From NCBI GenBank assembly GCA_945861265.1, contig CAMAUC010000021.1, positions 1 to 44,734 on the forward strand: a stretch of DNA of 44,734 nt. Reading direction: 5' to 3'. Below, piece by piece: positions 33,095 through 40,661 of this stretch (its first letter is position 1; each line of letters starts with the position of its first letter). Both the position numbers and the translations under genes were made by a program. Below the pieces are notes generated by a model. It did no database searches. It was not told the origin of the DNA and worked only from the letters and a program-made list of their open reading frames with translations. This DNA is from Rhizobium sp. Q54 (GTDB taxonomy: Bacteria > Pseudomonadota > Alphaproteobacteria > Rhizobiales > Xanthobacteraceae).

Positions 33095-33638
33095 GCAACT
33101 ACGAACGGTCAATGCCGATTTCCTGACTTTCGCGCACAAGCACCAGAGGCCGCCCGACGTCGCCAACAACGGCAAGGACTGGACGACCTGGCTGATCCTC
33201 GGCGGCCGCGGCGCCGGCAAGACCCGCGCCGGCGCCGAATGGGTGCGCAGCATTGCCGTAGCTGACCCGCAAGCGCGCATCGCTTTGGTCGGCGAGACCG
33301 AGCACGACGTGCGCTCGGTGATGATCGAAGGCGTCTCGGGACTCTTGTCGATTCACAAACAGCACGAGCGGCCGCGCTGGATTTCGACGCGGCGGCGGCT
33401 GGAATGGCCGACCGGCGCGGTCGCCGAAGTGTTCACGGCGGAGAATTTCGAGGGCCTGCGCGGCCCGCAATTTTCCGCCGCCTGGTGCGATGAGCTTGCC
33501 AAGTGGCGTCAGGTGCTCGGTCTCGGCGCGACCGACGCGCTTTCCGGCGACGTCGCACAATGGGCGATGATCGTGCTGACCGCCTATTTCGGCGGGCGGA
33601 GTTTGGAGAAGGTAGCGCGGATTTTGGGAAGGAAGTAG
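33066..33638 (+). pseudogene. Truncated terminase large subunit (GTA or prophage packaging ATPase)
   Basis: From GTG 33066 the product shows the terminase ATPase Walker A GGRGAGKTRAGAEWVR. It continues through IALVGETEHDVRSVMIEG, FEGLRGPQFSAAWCDELAKW (Walker B and the catalytic region) and stops resembling the family right after DELAKW. The full protein is around 420-450 residues and has a nuclease half, which is absent. The remaining tail (WAMIVLTAYFGGRSLEKVAR) looks like the hydrophobic end of a different phage protein, so an internal deletion probably fused two genes. This cannot package DNA. Confidence 0.8.
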
Positions 33639-33736
33639 GGCGTCTCTCGTTCCAATCATGAAAGAATGTTCGATGATATCGCGGTATTTTACAGGACTTA
33701 ACGCCTGCCATTCGGCGTGCGCAACTCAGTCTTCTA

Positions 33737-34513
33737 GTGTCAGCCTATCTTCGGTGGCTGACAAAATACCGGCCCGACCAGGCCCGCGTTCCCGCCGGCT
33801 CGCACGACGGCGGTCAATGGACGACCGAAGGTGGGGATGGCGTGTCAGGAAGCGTTAATGGCGGCATCGGTGGGTCAGAGAGGCTTTACGCCGACGAAAA
33901 TACCGGAAGCGTCGATGTATCGACAGATGAAATTGATACTGTCCGGCAATCGACCGGTGCCTTCGACATTGAATTTGTCGGCTCACGAACAATTGTCACG
34001 ATTGACTATTCCCGCGCCCTTACGCGCATTTCGACGATCGATGATACCACCAGGAAACTCAGCGAGACGCTGGGTGACACGATGGCAAGAGTTGATAGAA
34101 TCCCAGAGTGGGCACCTTCGGTGTACGGCACGGCAGTCCACGTCGATTTTGCCGCTCAAGTTAAAGCCCTGGGCCTCCGAGGTGTTGAGGTTGAACAGAG
34201 CTTTTTCGAAAAAGCACCTGGAGGGTATGGTGAGCCTGGTAGCATCCGGACAGACGTTCTTCTGCGCAACGACGCGGGCGATATTATTGCAATCTATGAC
34301 GTTAAGACCGGTGGGGCCTTTTTGTCGGCGGGAAGAGTAAAAGAGCTTAGAGAAAAAACTGATGTCGGAATTGGCGTGCCAATCATCGAACTACAGGCAA
34401 ATCGTGGCGCGACAATTAAAGGCCAGCGCATTCGGAGAAATATTGGGCGCGTTATGGCGCTGCTGTGGAATCCAGTACATCGAGGCAATGCGGGTCGGGC
34501 GGCAGGCGCATGA
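33737..34513 (+). CDS. Putative nuclease toxin with PD-(D/E)XK-like C-terminal domain
   Basis: The 258-residue product has an N-terminal module (YRPDQARVPAGSHDGGQW) like the leader part of rhizobial phage-associated proteins. A C-terminal domain follows with GVEVEQSFF, GSIRTDVLLRNDAGD and AIYDVKTGGAF (Asp173, Asp188 and Lys190 fitting a PD-(D/E)XK nuclease core), then IIELQANRGATIKG. Similar C-terminal domains are used by polymorphic toxins. The start GTG 33737 has no ribosome binding site, and the frame extends a few codons upstream, so the N-terminus may be truncated by the same deletions that damaged the packaging genes. Composition is lower in GC than neighbours. It overlaps the convergent DUF4304-like gene by 62 bp. 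Confidence 0.55.
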   Translation: MSAYLRWLTKYRPDQARVPAGSHDGGQWTTEGGDGVSGSVNGGIGGSERLYADENTGSVDVSTDEIDTVRQSTGAFDIEFVGSRTIVTIDYSRALTRISTIDDTTRKLSETLGDTMARVDRIPEWAPSVYGTAVHVDFAAQVKALGLRGVEVEQSFFEKAPGGYGEPGSIRTDVLLRNDAGDIIAIYDVKTGGAFLSAGRVKELREKTDVGIGVPIIELQANRGATIKGQRIRRNIGRVMALLWNPVHRGNAGRAAGA

Positions 34514-35112
34514 GTTGGCGGCGCCGAGCGATGCATTCTACGACTGCTTCTCGAAAACGTCTCGGACGATCGAGCAGCGTCGCAAGCATAATTGCGTCCA
34601 TTTTCGTTTTTTTTTTGCCAAGGGTACGCATCGGCATTCCACGCCTCGACCTGATCAAAATATTGCCGAGCGGCGATAATGTCGCCAACAAGTCCGCAAG
34701 CGACGGCAGCATCGAAGCCAGGCCACGGGGCGCGTCTGTTGTTTACTTTAACGTGATTCACGATGTCCGAGAACGATTTGAACTTTTCTCGGACTTTCAG
34801 GACCTCCGTCGCGGCGATTGTCGCCAATTCTTTCATCGGCGGGGTAAATTGCTCGACGGTTTCAAAAGGAATGAAAAATCCAGCCCGATATGAAAAATCG
34901 TAACCGTGAGTCACATTCCAAAGCCAGGCGACAAAAATATTGAGGTAAGTCCCTTTTTGCCAGCCGCTTGGCTGGAATTCGACGTTGATGGCCCAATAGC
35001 GATGGTCGGACTGCCAGATGCGCGACTGGCCTTTGCGCACGCAACCGATCGGTGCCAAAGCGGCTTTGGCCGCTGCTGCGATAATACGACCGTGTTCGCT
35101 TGTTTGGGCCAT
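34452..35112 (-). pseudogene. DUF4304-like putative immunity protein, frameshifted at a run of ten A
   Basis: From ATG 35112 the product begins MAQTSEHGRIIAAAAKAALA and shows RIWQSDHRYWAINVEFQPSG with KGTYLNIFVAWLW, typical of DUF4304. After WNADAYPW the frame runs into the A10 tract (T10 at 34607-34616 on the plus strand). Removing one base joins it to an open frame (KTKMDAIMLATLLDRPRRF) that ends at 34452, giving about 219 residues. The gene converges on the nuclease-like gene and overlaps its end. The immunity role is inferred from this pairing. The indel may be genuine, phase-variable or a sequencing error. Confidence 0.65.
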
Positions 35113-35171
35113 GATAGTCTTGCGTCCGCGGCTTTCCGCATCATTATAACTGAAATGTTGCGGAGAATCTC

Positions 35172-35852
35172 ATGACCATCTTCGACGCCGTCGCCTCGCG
35201 CTATTCGTGCCGAGCCTTTCTGCCGACGCCGGTGCCTGAAAAATTCGTACGCGACATTGTCGAGCGCGCGGCGCGCGCGCCGTCGGCCGGCAATCTCCAG
35301 CCGTGGCGGGTTTACGCGATTGCCGGCAAGCGGCTCGACGCCTTGAAGGCCTTGCTGACGCCGCGCATGGCGACCGAGTTGCCGAAAGGCGAGGGCGTCG
35401 AATACCAGATCTATCCGAACCCGATGCCGGAGCCTTATCGCGAGCGCGCCTTCACCGTCGGCGAACTGCTCTATCAATCGATCGGCGTGCCGCGCGAGGA
35501 CAAGGCGGCGCGTTGCCGGCAATATGCCCGCAACTATGAGTTCTTCGGCGCGCCGGCGGCCTTGTTCTTTGCCCGCGAGAAGGCGCATGGCGCGGCGCAA
35601 TGGGCCGACATCGGCGGCTACCTGCAAACCGTGGCGCTGCTGGCGCGCGGCCATGGCCTGCACACCTGCCCGCAGCAGGCCTGGGTGTCTTTCCACAAGA
35701 CCGTACGGTCCTTCCTCGATCTCCCCGACAATCTGATGATCTATTCCGGCATGGCCCTCGGTTACGAGGACCCGGCCGCCCCCATCAATGGCTGGCGCTC
35801 TCCGCGCGCGGCCCTGGACGATTTCGCGTCCTTCGATGGGTTTGAGAGCTGA
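35172..35852 (+). CDS. Nitroreductase family oxidoreductase
   Basis: A 226-residue FMN-dependent enzyme. The start carries the flavin-binding SRYSCRAF, then ERAARAPSAGNLQPWRVY with the FMN-contacting Ser-Ala-Gly-Asn, and the late GLHTCPQQAW and YSGMALGYEDPAAPIN. It could reduce nitroaromatics, quinones or a natural enone. It begins 59 bp from the divergent DUF4304-like gene with normal high-GC codon use, so it marks the return to the core chromosome. Confidence 0.93.
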   Translation: MTIFDAVASRYSCRAFLPTPVPEKFVRDIVERAARAPSAGNLQPWRVYAIAGKRLDALKALLTPRMATELPKGEGVEYQIYPNPMPEPYRERAFTVGELLYQSIGVPREDKAARCRQYARNYEFFGAPAALFFAREKAHGAAQWADIGGYLQTVALLARGHGLHTCPQQAWVSFHKTVRSFLDLPDNLMIYSGMALGYEDPAAPINGWRSPRAALDDFASFDGFES

Positions 35853-35911
35853 TACTGGGGTGGGTTCCCCGTTCAGCCCGCGTTCACCGGCGCGCGTCTA
35901 GACATCCCGCC

Positions 35912-36262
35912 ATGCCGGCATTCCGCACCATTTCGTTCATTTTGGCCCTGGTAGCACTCATGCTGCCGGGCCTTGCCGGCGCGCAGGGGTTCATGGCCGT
36001 CGACAAGGCGGCCGGAGCCAGCCGCAATGGCTGCCTGAACCGGGCCGAGCAGCGCGCCGCGGTCACCGAGCGGAAAGCAGTGCCATTGGCCGTCGCCATC
36101 AAATCCCTGCGTGAGCGCGGCCACCGGGCCGAAGTCGTCCGGGCCGAGCTTTGCAATCGCAATGAAAAGCTCGTCTATGTGCTGACACTGCTGGCGCGCA
36201 GTGGCAAGGTGACCCGCGCGACCGTTGACGCGGCAAGTGGCGAGCCTATCAACGGGCCATAA
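35912..36262 (+). CDS. Secreted small protein upstream of the two-component system
   Basis: A 116-residue protein with a signal peptide (ISFILALVALMLPGLAGAQG) and a mature domain containing GCLNRAEQRAAVTERKAVPL, two cysteines and a C-terminal GKVTRATVDAASGEPING, reminiscent of PepSY-like periplasmic inhibitor domains. In rhizobia a gene like this often precedes feuP/feuQ, where FeuN restrains the kinase FeuQ; whether this is an FeuN equivalent is inferred. Gap to the response regulator start is 33 bp, so it is probably in one operon. Confidence 0.72.
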   Translation: MPAFRTISFILALVALMLPGLAGAQGFMAVDKAAGASRNGCLNRAEQRAAVTERKAVPLAVAIKSLRERGHRAEVVRAELCNRNEKLVYVLTLLARSGKVTRATVDAASGEPINGP

Positions 36263-36295
36263 AGCCGCCCGCGCCATTAATTGGAGTTCCCACCC

Positions 36296-36961
36296 TTGCG
36301 CCTCCTCGTTGTCGAGGACGACCCCGACCTCAACCGCCAGCTCACCACCGCGCTGACCGATGCCGGTTACGTGGTCGACCGCGCCTTCGACGGCGAGGAG
36401 GGCCATCATCTCGGCGATACCGAGCCCTACGACGCCATCATTCTCGATATCGGCCTGCCGAAAATGGACGGCATTTCGGTGCTGGAGTCGTGGCGACGCA
36501 ACGGCCGCATGATGCCGGTGCTGATGCTGACCGCGCGCGACCGCTGGAGCGACAAGGTGCAGGGCTTCGACGCTGGCGCCGACGATTATGTCGCCAAGCC
36601 CTTTCATCTCGAGGAAGTGCTGGCGCGCCTGCGCGCGCTGTTGCGCCGTTCCGTCGGTCACGCCAAGAGCGAATTCACCTGCGGACCGGTGCGGCTCGAC
36701 ACGCGCACCAACCGCGTTTCGGTCGATGGCAACCGGGTCAATCTGACCAGCCACGAATACCGGCTGCTCGAATATCTGATGCATCACAATGGCCGTGTCG
36801 TGTCGCGCACCGAACTGGTCGAGCATCTTTACGACCAGGACTTCGACCGCGATTCAAACACGATCGAAGTGTTCGTCGGCCGCATCCGCAAGAAGCTCGG
36901 CGTCGATATCATCCAGACCGTGCGCGGACTGGGTTACATGCTCGCTCCTCCGGGAGGCTGA
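36296..36961 (+). CDS. feuP: OmpR/PhoB-type response regulator, FeuP-like
   Basis: A 221-residue regulator. The receiver domain has Asp8-Asp9, the phosphorylation site Asp51 (DAIILDIGLPKMDG) and Lys near residue 101 (YVAKPFH). The DNA-binding winged helix includes TSHEYRLLEYLMHHNGRVV and SNTIEVFVGRIRKKLG. The sequence fits FeuP (Sinorhizobium) and PhoP closely. The start TTG 36296 is preferred because GGAG lies 8 bases upstream; TTG 36281 would add five residues. It is followed by a palindromic repeat and then the kinase gene. Confidence 0.88.
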   Translation: MRLLVVEDDPDLNRQLTTALTDAGYVVDRAFDGEEGHHLGDTEPYDAIILDIGLPKMDGISVLESWRRNGRMMPVLMLTARDRWSDKVQGFDAGADDYVAKPFHLEEVLARLRALLRRSVGHAKSEFTCGPVRLDTRTNRVSVDGNRVNLTSHEYRLLEYLMHHNGRVVSRTELVEHLYDQDFDRDSNTIEVFVGRIRKKLGVDIIQTVRGLGYMLAPPGG

Positions 36962-36964
36962 CGC

Positions 36965-37048
36965 GCATGATCCCGAAAAGTGGGTACCGATTTCCCGCCT
37001 TCGCGAAGCCCGCTTCGGCGGGCGAAGGAAGGTCGGACAAGATCATGC
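36965..37048. repeat. REP-like palindrome between response regulator and kinase genes
   Basis: The element begins GCATGATCCCGAAAAGTGGG and ends GATCATGC, so its 8-bp ends are perfect inverted repeats. Inside lies a second hairpin, GCCCGC-TTCG-GCGGGC (37008-37023), that is not present in the copy at 6996-7043. The kinase start follows 17 bp later. It may adjust the relative expression of the two genes. Confidence 0.78.
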
Positions 37049-37065
37049 GCAAAGGAAAATAGTTT

Positions 37066-38442
37066 ATGCGCGCCAACTCGCTCGCGCTGCGCCTGTTCGT
37101 CTCGGCCACCGCCTGGGCGGTGGTGATCCTGCTGATTACCGGCATCGTGCTGTCGTCGCTCTACCGGCAGGCGGTGGAACGCGCCTTCGATCGCCGGCTC
37201 GGCGTCTATCTGCGCACCTTGGTCGCCGATGTCGCCTCTCCCGACGAGAGCAATGACAAGGCGTCGCCGGCGCTCGGCGAGCCGCTGTTCGAGTTGCCGC
37301 TGTCGGGCTGGTACTGGCAGGTGACGCGTCTCGACCCCGGCAAGAGCGAGGTGCGCGCGTCGCGCTCGCTATGGGACGGCGGTCTGCCGCGCTTGCAGGA
37401 CCTCGGTGTCGCCGCCGGCGCCGACGGGTCGCGTCAGGGTTACGCCACCGGACCGGAGGACCAGCGCCTGCGGCTGGTCGAGCGCAACATCGACCTCGGG
37501 GACGAAGGGCATTTTCTGGTGGCGGTGGCCGGCGACGCTGTCGAGATCGCCGACGAGACGCGCTCGTTCGATCAGGCACTGGCCGTCACCTTTGCAATTC
37601 TGGCGGCGGTGCTGCTGCTCACCACTATGTTTCAGGTTCGCTTCGGTCTAGCACCGCTCAAGCGCATCACCGATAGTCTCGCCGCCATTCGCGCCGGCAC
37701 GGCCGAACGGCTCGCCGGACAATTCCCGGTCGAGATCGATCCTTTGGCGCGCGAGACCAACGCGCTGATCGACGCCAACAAGGAAATCGTCGAGCGGGCG
37801 CGCACCCATGTCGGCAATCTGGCGCATGCGCTGAAGACGCCGTTGTCGGTGATGGTGAACGAGGCCAATGCGCGCGGTGACGATCCCCTGGCGCTCAAGG
37901 TTCTGGAGCAGGCGGCGATCATGCGCGACCAGGTCGCGCGCCATCTCGAGCGGGCGCGGCTGGCGGCGCGGCTGACCGTGATCGGCTCGGTGACCGATGT
38001 GTCGCCGGTGGTGACCGCGCTGGCGCGTACCATGGAGAAGATCCATCGAGACCGTGCGATTGTTATCGAGGTGCGCGGCGGCGAGGACATGCGCTTCCGC
38101 GGCGAGCGCGCCGACCTTGAGGAGATGATCGGCAATCTGGTCGACAATGCCTGCAAGTGGGCGGCCTCGCGCGTGACTATTGAGGTGTTACGCGAAATGC
38201 GCGCGGTGACGGGCGATGACCATGTGCTGCGCTTCGTGGTCGACGACGATGGCCATGGCCTGTCGGCGTCGGAGCGCGAACAGGCTGGCCGGCGCGGCCG
38301 CCGGCTGGACGAGACCAAGCCCGGCTCGGGGCTTGGCCTGTCGATCGTGGTCGAACTCGCCGCGCTCTACGGCGGCGAACTCAAGCTCGGCACCGCGCCG
38401 CTGGGTGGCCTGCGCGCCGAACTGGTGCTGCCGGCGGGGTGA
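37066..38442 (+). CDS. feuQ: Sensor histidine kinase, FeuQ-like
   Basis: A 458-residue inner-membrane kinase, partner of the regulator just upstream. TM1 is about 10-32, a periplasmic domain of roughly 135 residues follows, and TM2 is about 168-190. A HAMP region is followed by the H box LAHALKTPLSVMVNEA (His near residue 254), the N box MIGNLVDNACKWA and the G2 box GSGLGLSIVVELA. The H box with ALKTPL in place of ELRTPL is typical of PhoQ/FeuQ-type kinases. The preceding secreted protein could interact with its periplasmic domain. Confidence 0.9.
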   Translation: MRANSLALRLFVSATAWAVVILLITGIVLSSLYRQAVERAFDRRLGVYLRTLVADVASPDESNDKASPALGEPLFELPLSGWYWQVTRLDPGKSEVRASRSLWDGGLPRLQDLGVAAGADGSRQGYATGPEDQRLRLVERNIDLGDEGHFLVAVAGDAVEIADETRSFDQALAVTFAILAAVLLLTTMFQVRFGLAPLKRITDSLAAIRAGTAERLAGQFPVEIDPLARETNALIDANKEIVERARTHVGNLAHALKTPLSVMVNEANARGDDPLALKVLEQAAIMRDQVARHLERARLAARLTVIGSVTDVSPVVTALARTMEKIHRDRAIVIEVRGGEDMRFRGERADLEEMIGNLVDNACKWAASRVTIEVLREMRAVTGDDHVLRFVVDDDGHGLSASEREQAGRRGRRLDETKPGSGLGLSIVVELAALYGGELKLGTAPLGGLRAELVLPAG

Positions 38443-38550
38443 GGGGGCTAACGCCGGACTTTTGCCCCAATCCTCCCGTTTCGATAGACTTCAAGTTCCG
38501 CCGGTTGGCGGGTCCGTGTGTTTTAATGTGTCGATTTCCGGGGGTCTTGA

Positions 38551-39042
38551 ATGTCCGCGTTCAAATTCGTCGCCATCGCCGTAGCGGGCCTGTCGCTGGC
38601 CTCCTGCGCCGGCAGTCCGGATGGCTCTGGCCCCGGGCCGCGTGAAAACACCGGCACCCTGCTCGGCGCCGGCACCGGCGCGCTTCTGGGCGCCGCGGTG
38701 GCGGGCGGCGGCACCGGCGACCGGCTGGCTGGCGCCGCCATCGGCGGCCTTTTGGGCGGCGTGATCGGCAACCGGATCGGCGCCTCCCTCGACGACGAAG
38801 ACAAGAAGCGGGCTTATGCGGCCCAGATGGATGCCCTTGAGCGCAGCCCGTCCGGCGCCCCGGTTTCGTGGAAAAATCCGGATTCCGGGCGCTACGGCAC
38901 CATCGTGCCGGGCCCCAGTTATCAGGAAAGAGGCCATGATTGCCGGTCTTTCACCCACACCATCTATATCGACGGCCGTCCCCAGACCGCGCGCGGCACG
39001 GCCTGCCGCAACCCGGATGGAACCTGGACGCCGCTCAGCTAG
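38551..39042 (+). CDS. Glycine-zipper outer-membrane lipoprotein (17-kDa antigen-like)
   Basis: A 163-residue lipoprotein with lipobox LASC (Cys19). A glycine-zipper region (GTLLGAGTGALLGAAVAGGG and AAIGGLLGGVIGNRIGASLD) is followed by DEDKKRAYAAQMDALE. A C-terminal domain with two cysteines (HDCRSFTHTIYIDGR, TACRNPDGTW) is typical of the rickettsial 17-kDa surface antigen and RT0821-type proteins. It is probably in the outer membrane. GGGGGT lies just before ATG 38551. Confidence 0.9.
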   Translation: MSAFKFVAIAVAGLSLASCAGSPDGSGPGPRENTGTLLGAGTGALLGAAVAGGGTGDRLAGAAIGGLLGGVIGNRIGASLDDEDKKRAYAAQMDALERSPSGAPVSWKNPDSGRYGTIVPGPSYQERGHDCRSFTHTIYIDGRPQTARGTACRNPDGTWTPLS

Positions 39043-39058
39043 ATTTCGAGCGGCATCC

Positions 39059-39073
39059 TTAATGCGTTCTTAA
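39059..39073 (+). promoter_or_regulatory. Candidate CtrA binding site, perfect consensus
   Basis: TTAA-TGCGTTC-TTAA matches TTAA-N7-TTAA exactly. It lies 54 bp before the start of the hypothetical gene at 39127 and 17 bp after the previous stop, in a short gap, so it is well placed as a regulatory site for that gene. Confidence 0.55.
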
Positions 39074-39126
39074 CGCAGGCCGAGGTATCAAAGTCCGTGT
39101 AAATTCAAACGCGGGCAGAGCCGGCG

Positions 39127-40533
39127 ATGGCGGGCGCCGACAGGATCGAACGGCTGCAACTGTTCTTGCGCGAGCTATCGCCGCAAGCGCGGTCGATGCT
39201 TATTGCCGAGTTCGAGCGAACTCTGTTGCGCGGCGAGGACCTTGGCGACGCCGATCTGGTCTTGCAGGAATTGCGCCGTCTCGCCCGTGACCAGCGCGAG
39301 GGCGCGCCGCGCGTCGGCCACAGCGCCCGGCTCTTTTTCAAACCGCTCGAACCGTTCCTGGTCGACGATCTCGGCCAGCACCGCCATCTCGGCCGCATCT
39401 CGCGCTCGTCGCTCGATATGTTGTGGACCTGGATCAGCCGCGACGTTCTCCCGGAGGAGGCGACGGCCGTCGAAAAGATCGTCAACACGGCGGTGCTCGA
39501 CGGCGACACCGAGAAGGCGAATTACTTCGTCCGCGCCTTCCAGGACCGCGTCGCGGTGGCGTTGTCCGACCAACTGCGCAATGCCGATAGCGACGACAAG
39601 ATGCGCCGCCGTATGCTGGCGCAGATTGGCACCCAACGCGCCGGTGAAGACGTCGCAACCTTGAAATGCGTGCTCAATGCGCGCGACGGTTTGAGCGCGA
39701 TGGGCGCCAACCTGCCGCTGCAGGTCGGCAATCTCGCCGCCAAGCAACTCGACGACTGCAAGACGTTGATCGAAAAAACCGCGCCGCCGGGCAGCGAGGT
39801 ATTTCTATATTCGCTGCTGACGGTGATGAACCGTCTGTCGGCGCCGTGGCAATTGATCCGCCTTGGCGTCAAGGCGGCCGGCAGCGACACGGCCGCGCGC
39901 GTCGCCGAGACCCCGTATGGCATGGCGGTAACCATCGTCCTGTCCGAGCTGGAAAGGCAGGTCGGCGAATTGCGCGACGATTTACGCAGCGGCCGCGGCG
40001 TCGCGGTCGGCGCGCTGCTCAAGACCATCCACGATTCCGCGCGGGGCTTGCGCACCGAACTCAATATGCCGATGGACTCAAGCTGGGGCCGGGCCTTGTC
40101 GGGCCTGCGCAGCCAGATCGGCGACACGCTGCGGCTTGAAATCGACTCGATGCCAGGCCGCGTGCGGCGCCTGCTAAAGCCGCGCGCCGTCGGCGAGATA
40201 CGGGCCAACAGCGCGCTCGATCCGACCGAAGTGGCCGAGACCGAGGCGCTGGTGACCTTCGTCGGTACCTGCCGCCATTTCGCCGGCGAATTGGCCATCA
40301 ACGAAATGACGCAGCGGACCTTCTCCGAGCTTCAGCAATATCTCGACAATGCCACGCGCGGGCTCCTGGAAGCCTTGCGTCATGCGACGCCGAATGAGCG
40401 CAGCTTCCGCCAGTCGCAGGTCGACACGGCGGTGCGGCTATGCGCCACGGTGTTCGGGCGCGACTACGCGGCACAGCTCGGCAAGGCCGCGGAAATCGCC
40501 GCTGCCGCTGAACGCAAGGCGGCGCGCGGCTGA
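39127..40533 (+). CDS. Conserved alphaproteobacterial hypothetical protein
   Basis: A 468-residue, mostly helical, soluble protein with no signal peptide or membrane segment. It starts MAGADRIERLQLFLRELSP with FERTLLRGEDLGDADLVLQELR. It has long amphipathic segments such as VVLSELERQVGELRDDLRSG-like helices near residue 280 and FSELQQYLDNATRGLLEALR near 400. No catalytic motif is seen. Similar proteins occur at this position in rhizobia, to my recollection, without a function. The perfect CtrA-like site upstream suggests cell-cycle-linked expression. Confidence 0.85.
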   Translation: MAGADRIERLQLFLRELSPQARSMLIAEFERTLLRGEDLGDADLVLQELRRLARDQREGAPRVGHSARLFFKPLEPFLVDDLGQHRHLGRISRSSLDMLWTWISRDVLPEEATAVEKIVNTAVLDGDTEKANYFVRAFQDRVAVALSDQLRNADSDDKMRRRMLAQIGTQRAGEDVATLKCVLNARDGLSAMGANLPLQVGNLAAKQLDDCKTLIEKTAPPGSEVFLYSLLTVMNRLSAPWQLIRLGVKAAGSDTAARVAETPYGMAVTIVLSELERQVGELRDDLRSGRGVAVGALLKTIHDSARGLRTELNMPMDSSWGRALSGLRSQIGDTLRLEIDSMPGRVRRLLKPRAVGEIRANSALDPTEVAETEALVTFVGTCRHFAGELAINEMTQRTFSELQQYLDNATRGLLEALRHATPNERSFRQSQVDTAVRLCATVFGRDYAAQLGKAAEIAAAAERKAARG

Positions 40534-40628
40534 CCGCCACCGGACGCCACCTTTCCATCGATCGAGCCCTTTGATCCAGCGCATGGCGACCCCGATCGCG
40601 GCCGATATACCCCTGCGCCGGCTGTTGT

Positions 40629-40644
40629 TTTCCCGGCCGGGAAA
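40629..40644. promoter_or_regulatory. 16-bp perfect palindrome upstream of ccmI
   Basis: TTTCCCGGCCGGGAAA is a perfect palindrome ending 17 bp before the ccmI start. It could be an operator, or a short hairpin over the ribosome binding region. No regulator is identified. Confidence 0.35.
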
Positions 40645-40661
40645 GTGGATAGATTTGCCGC

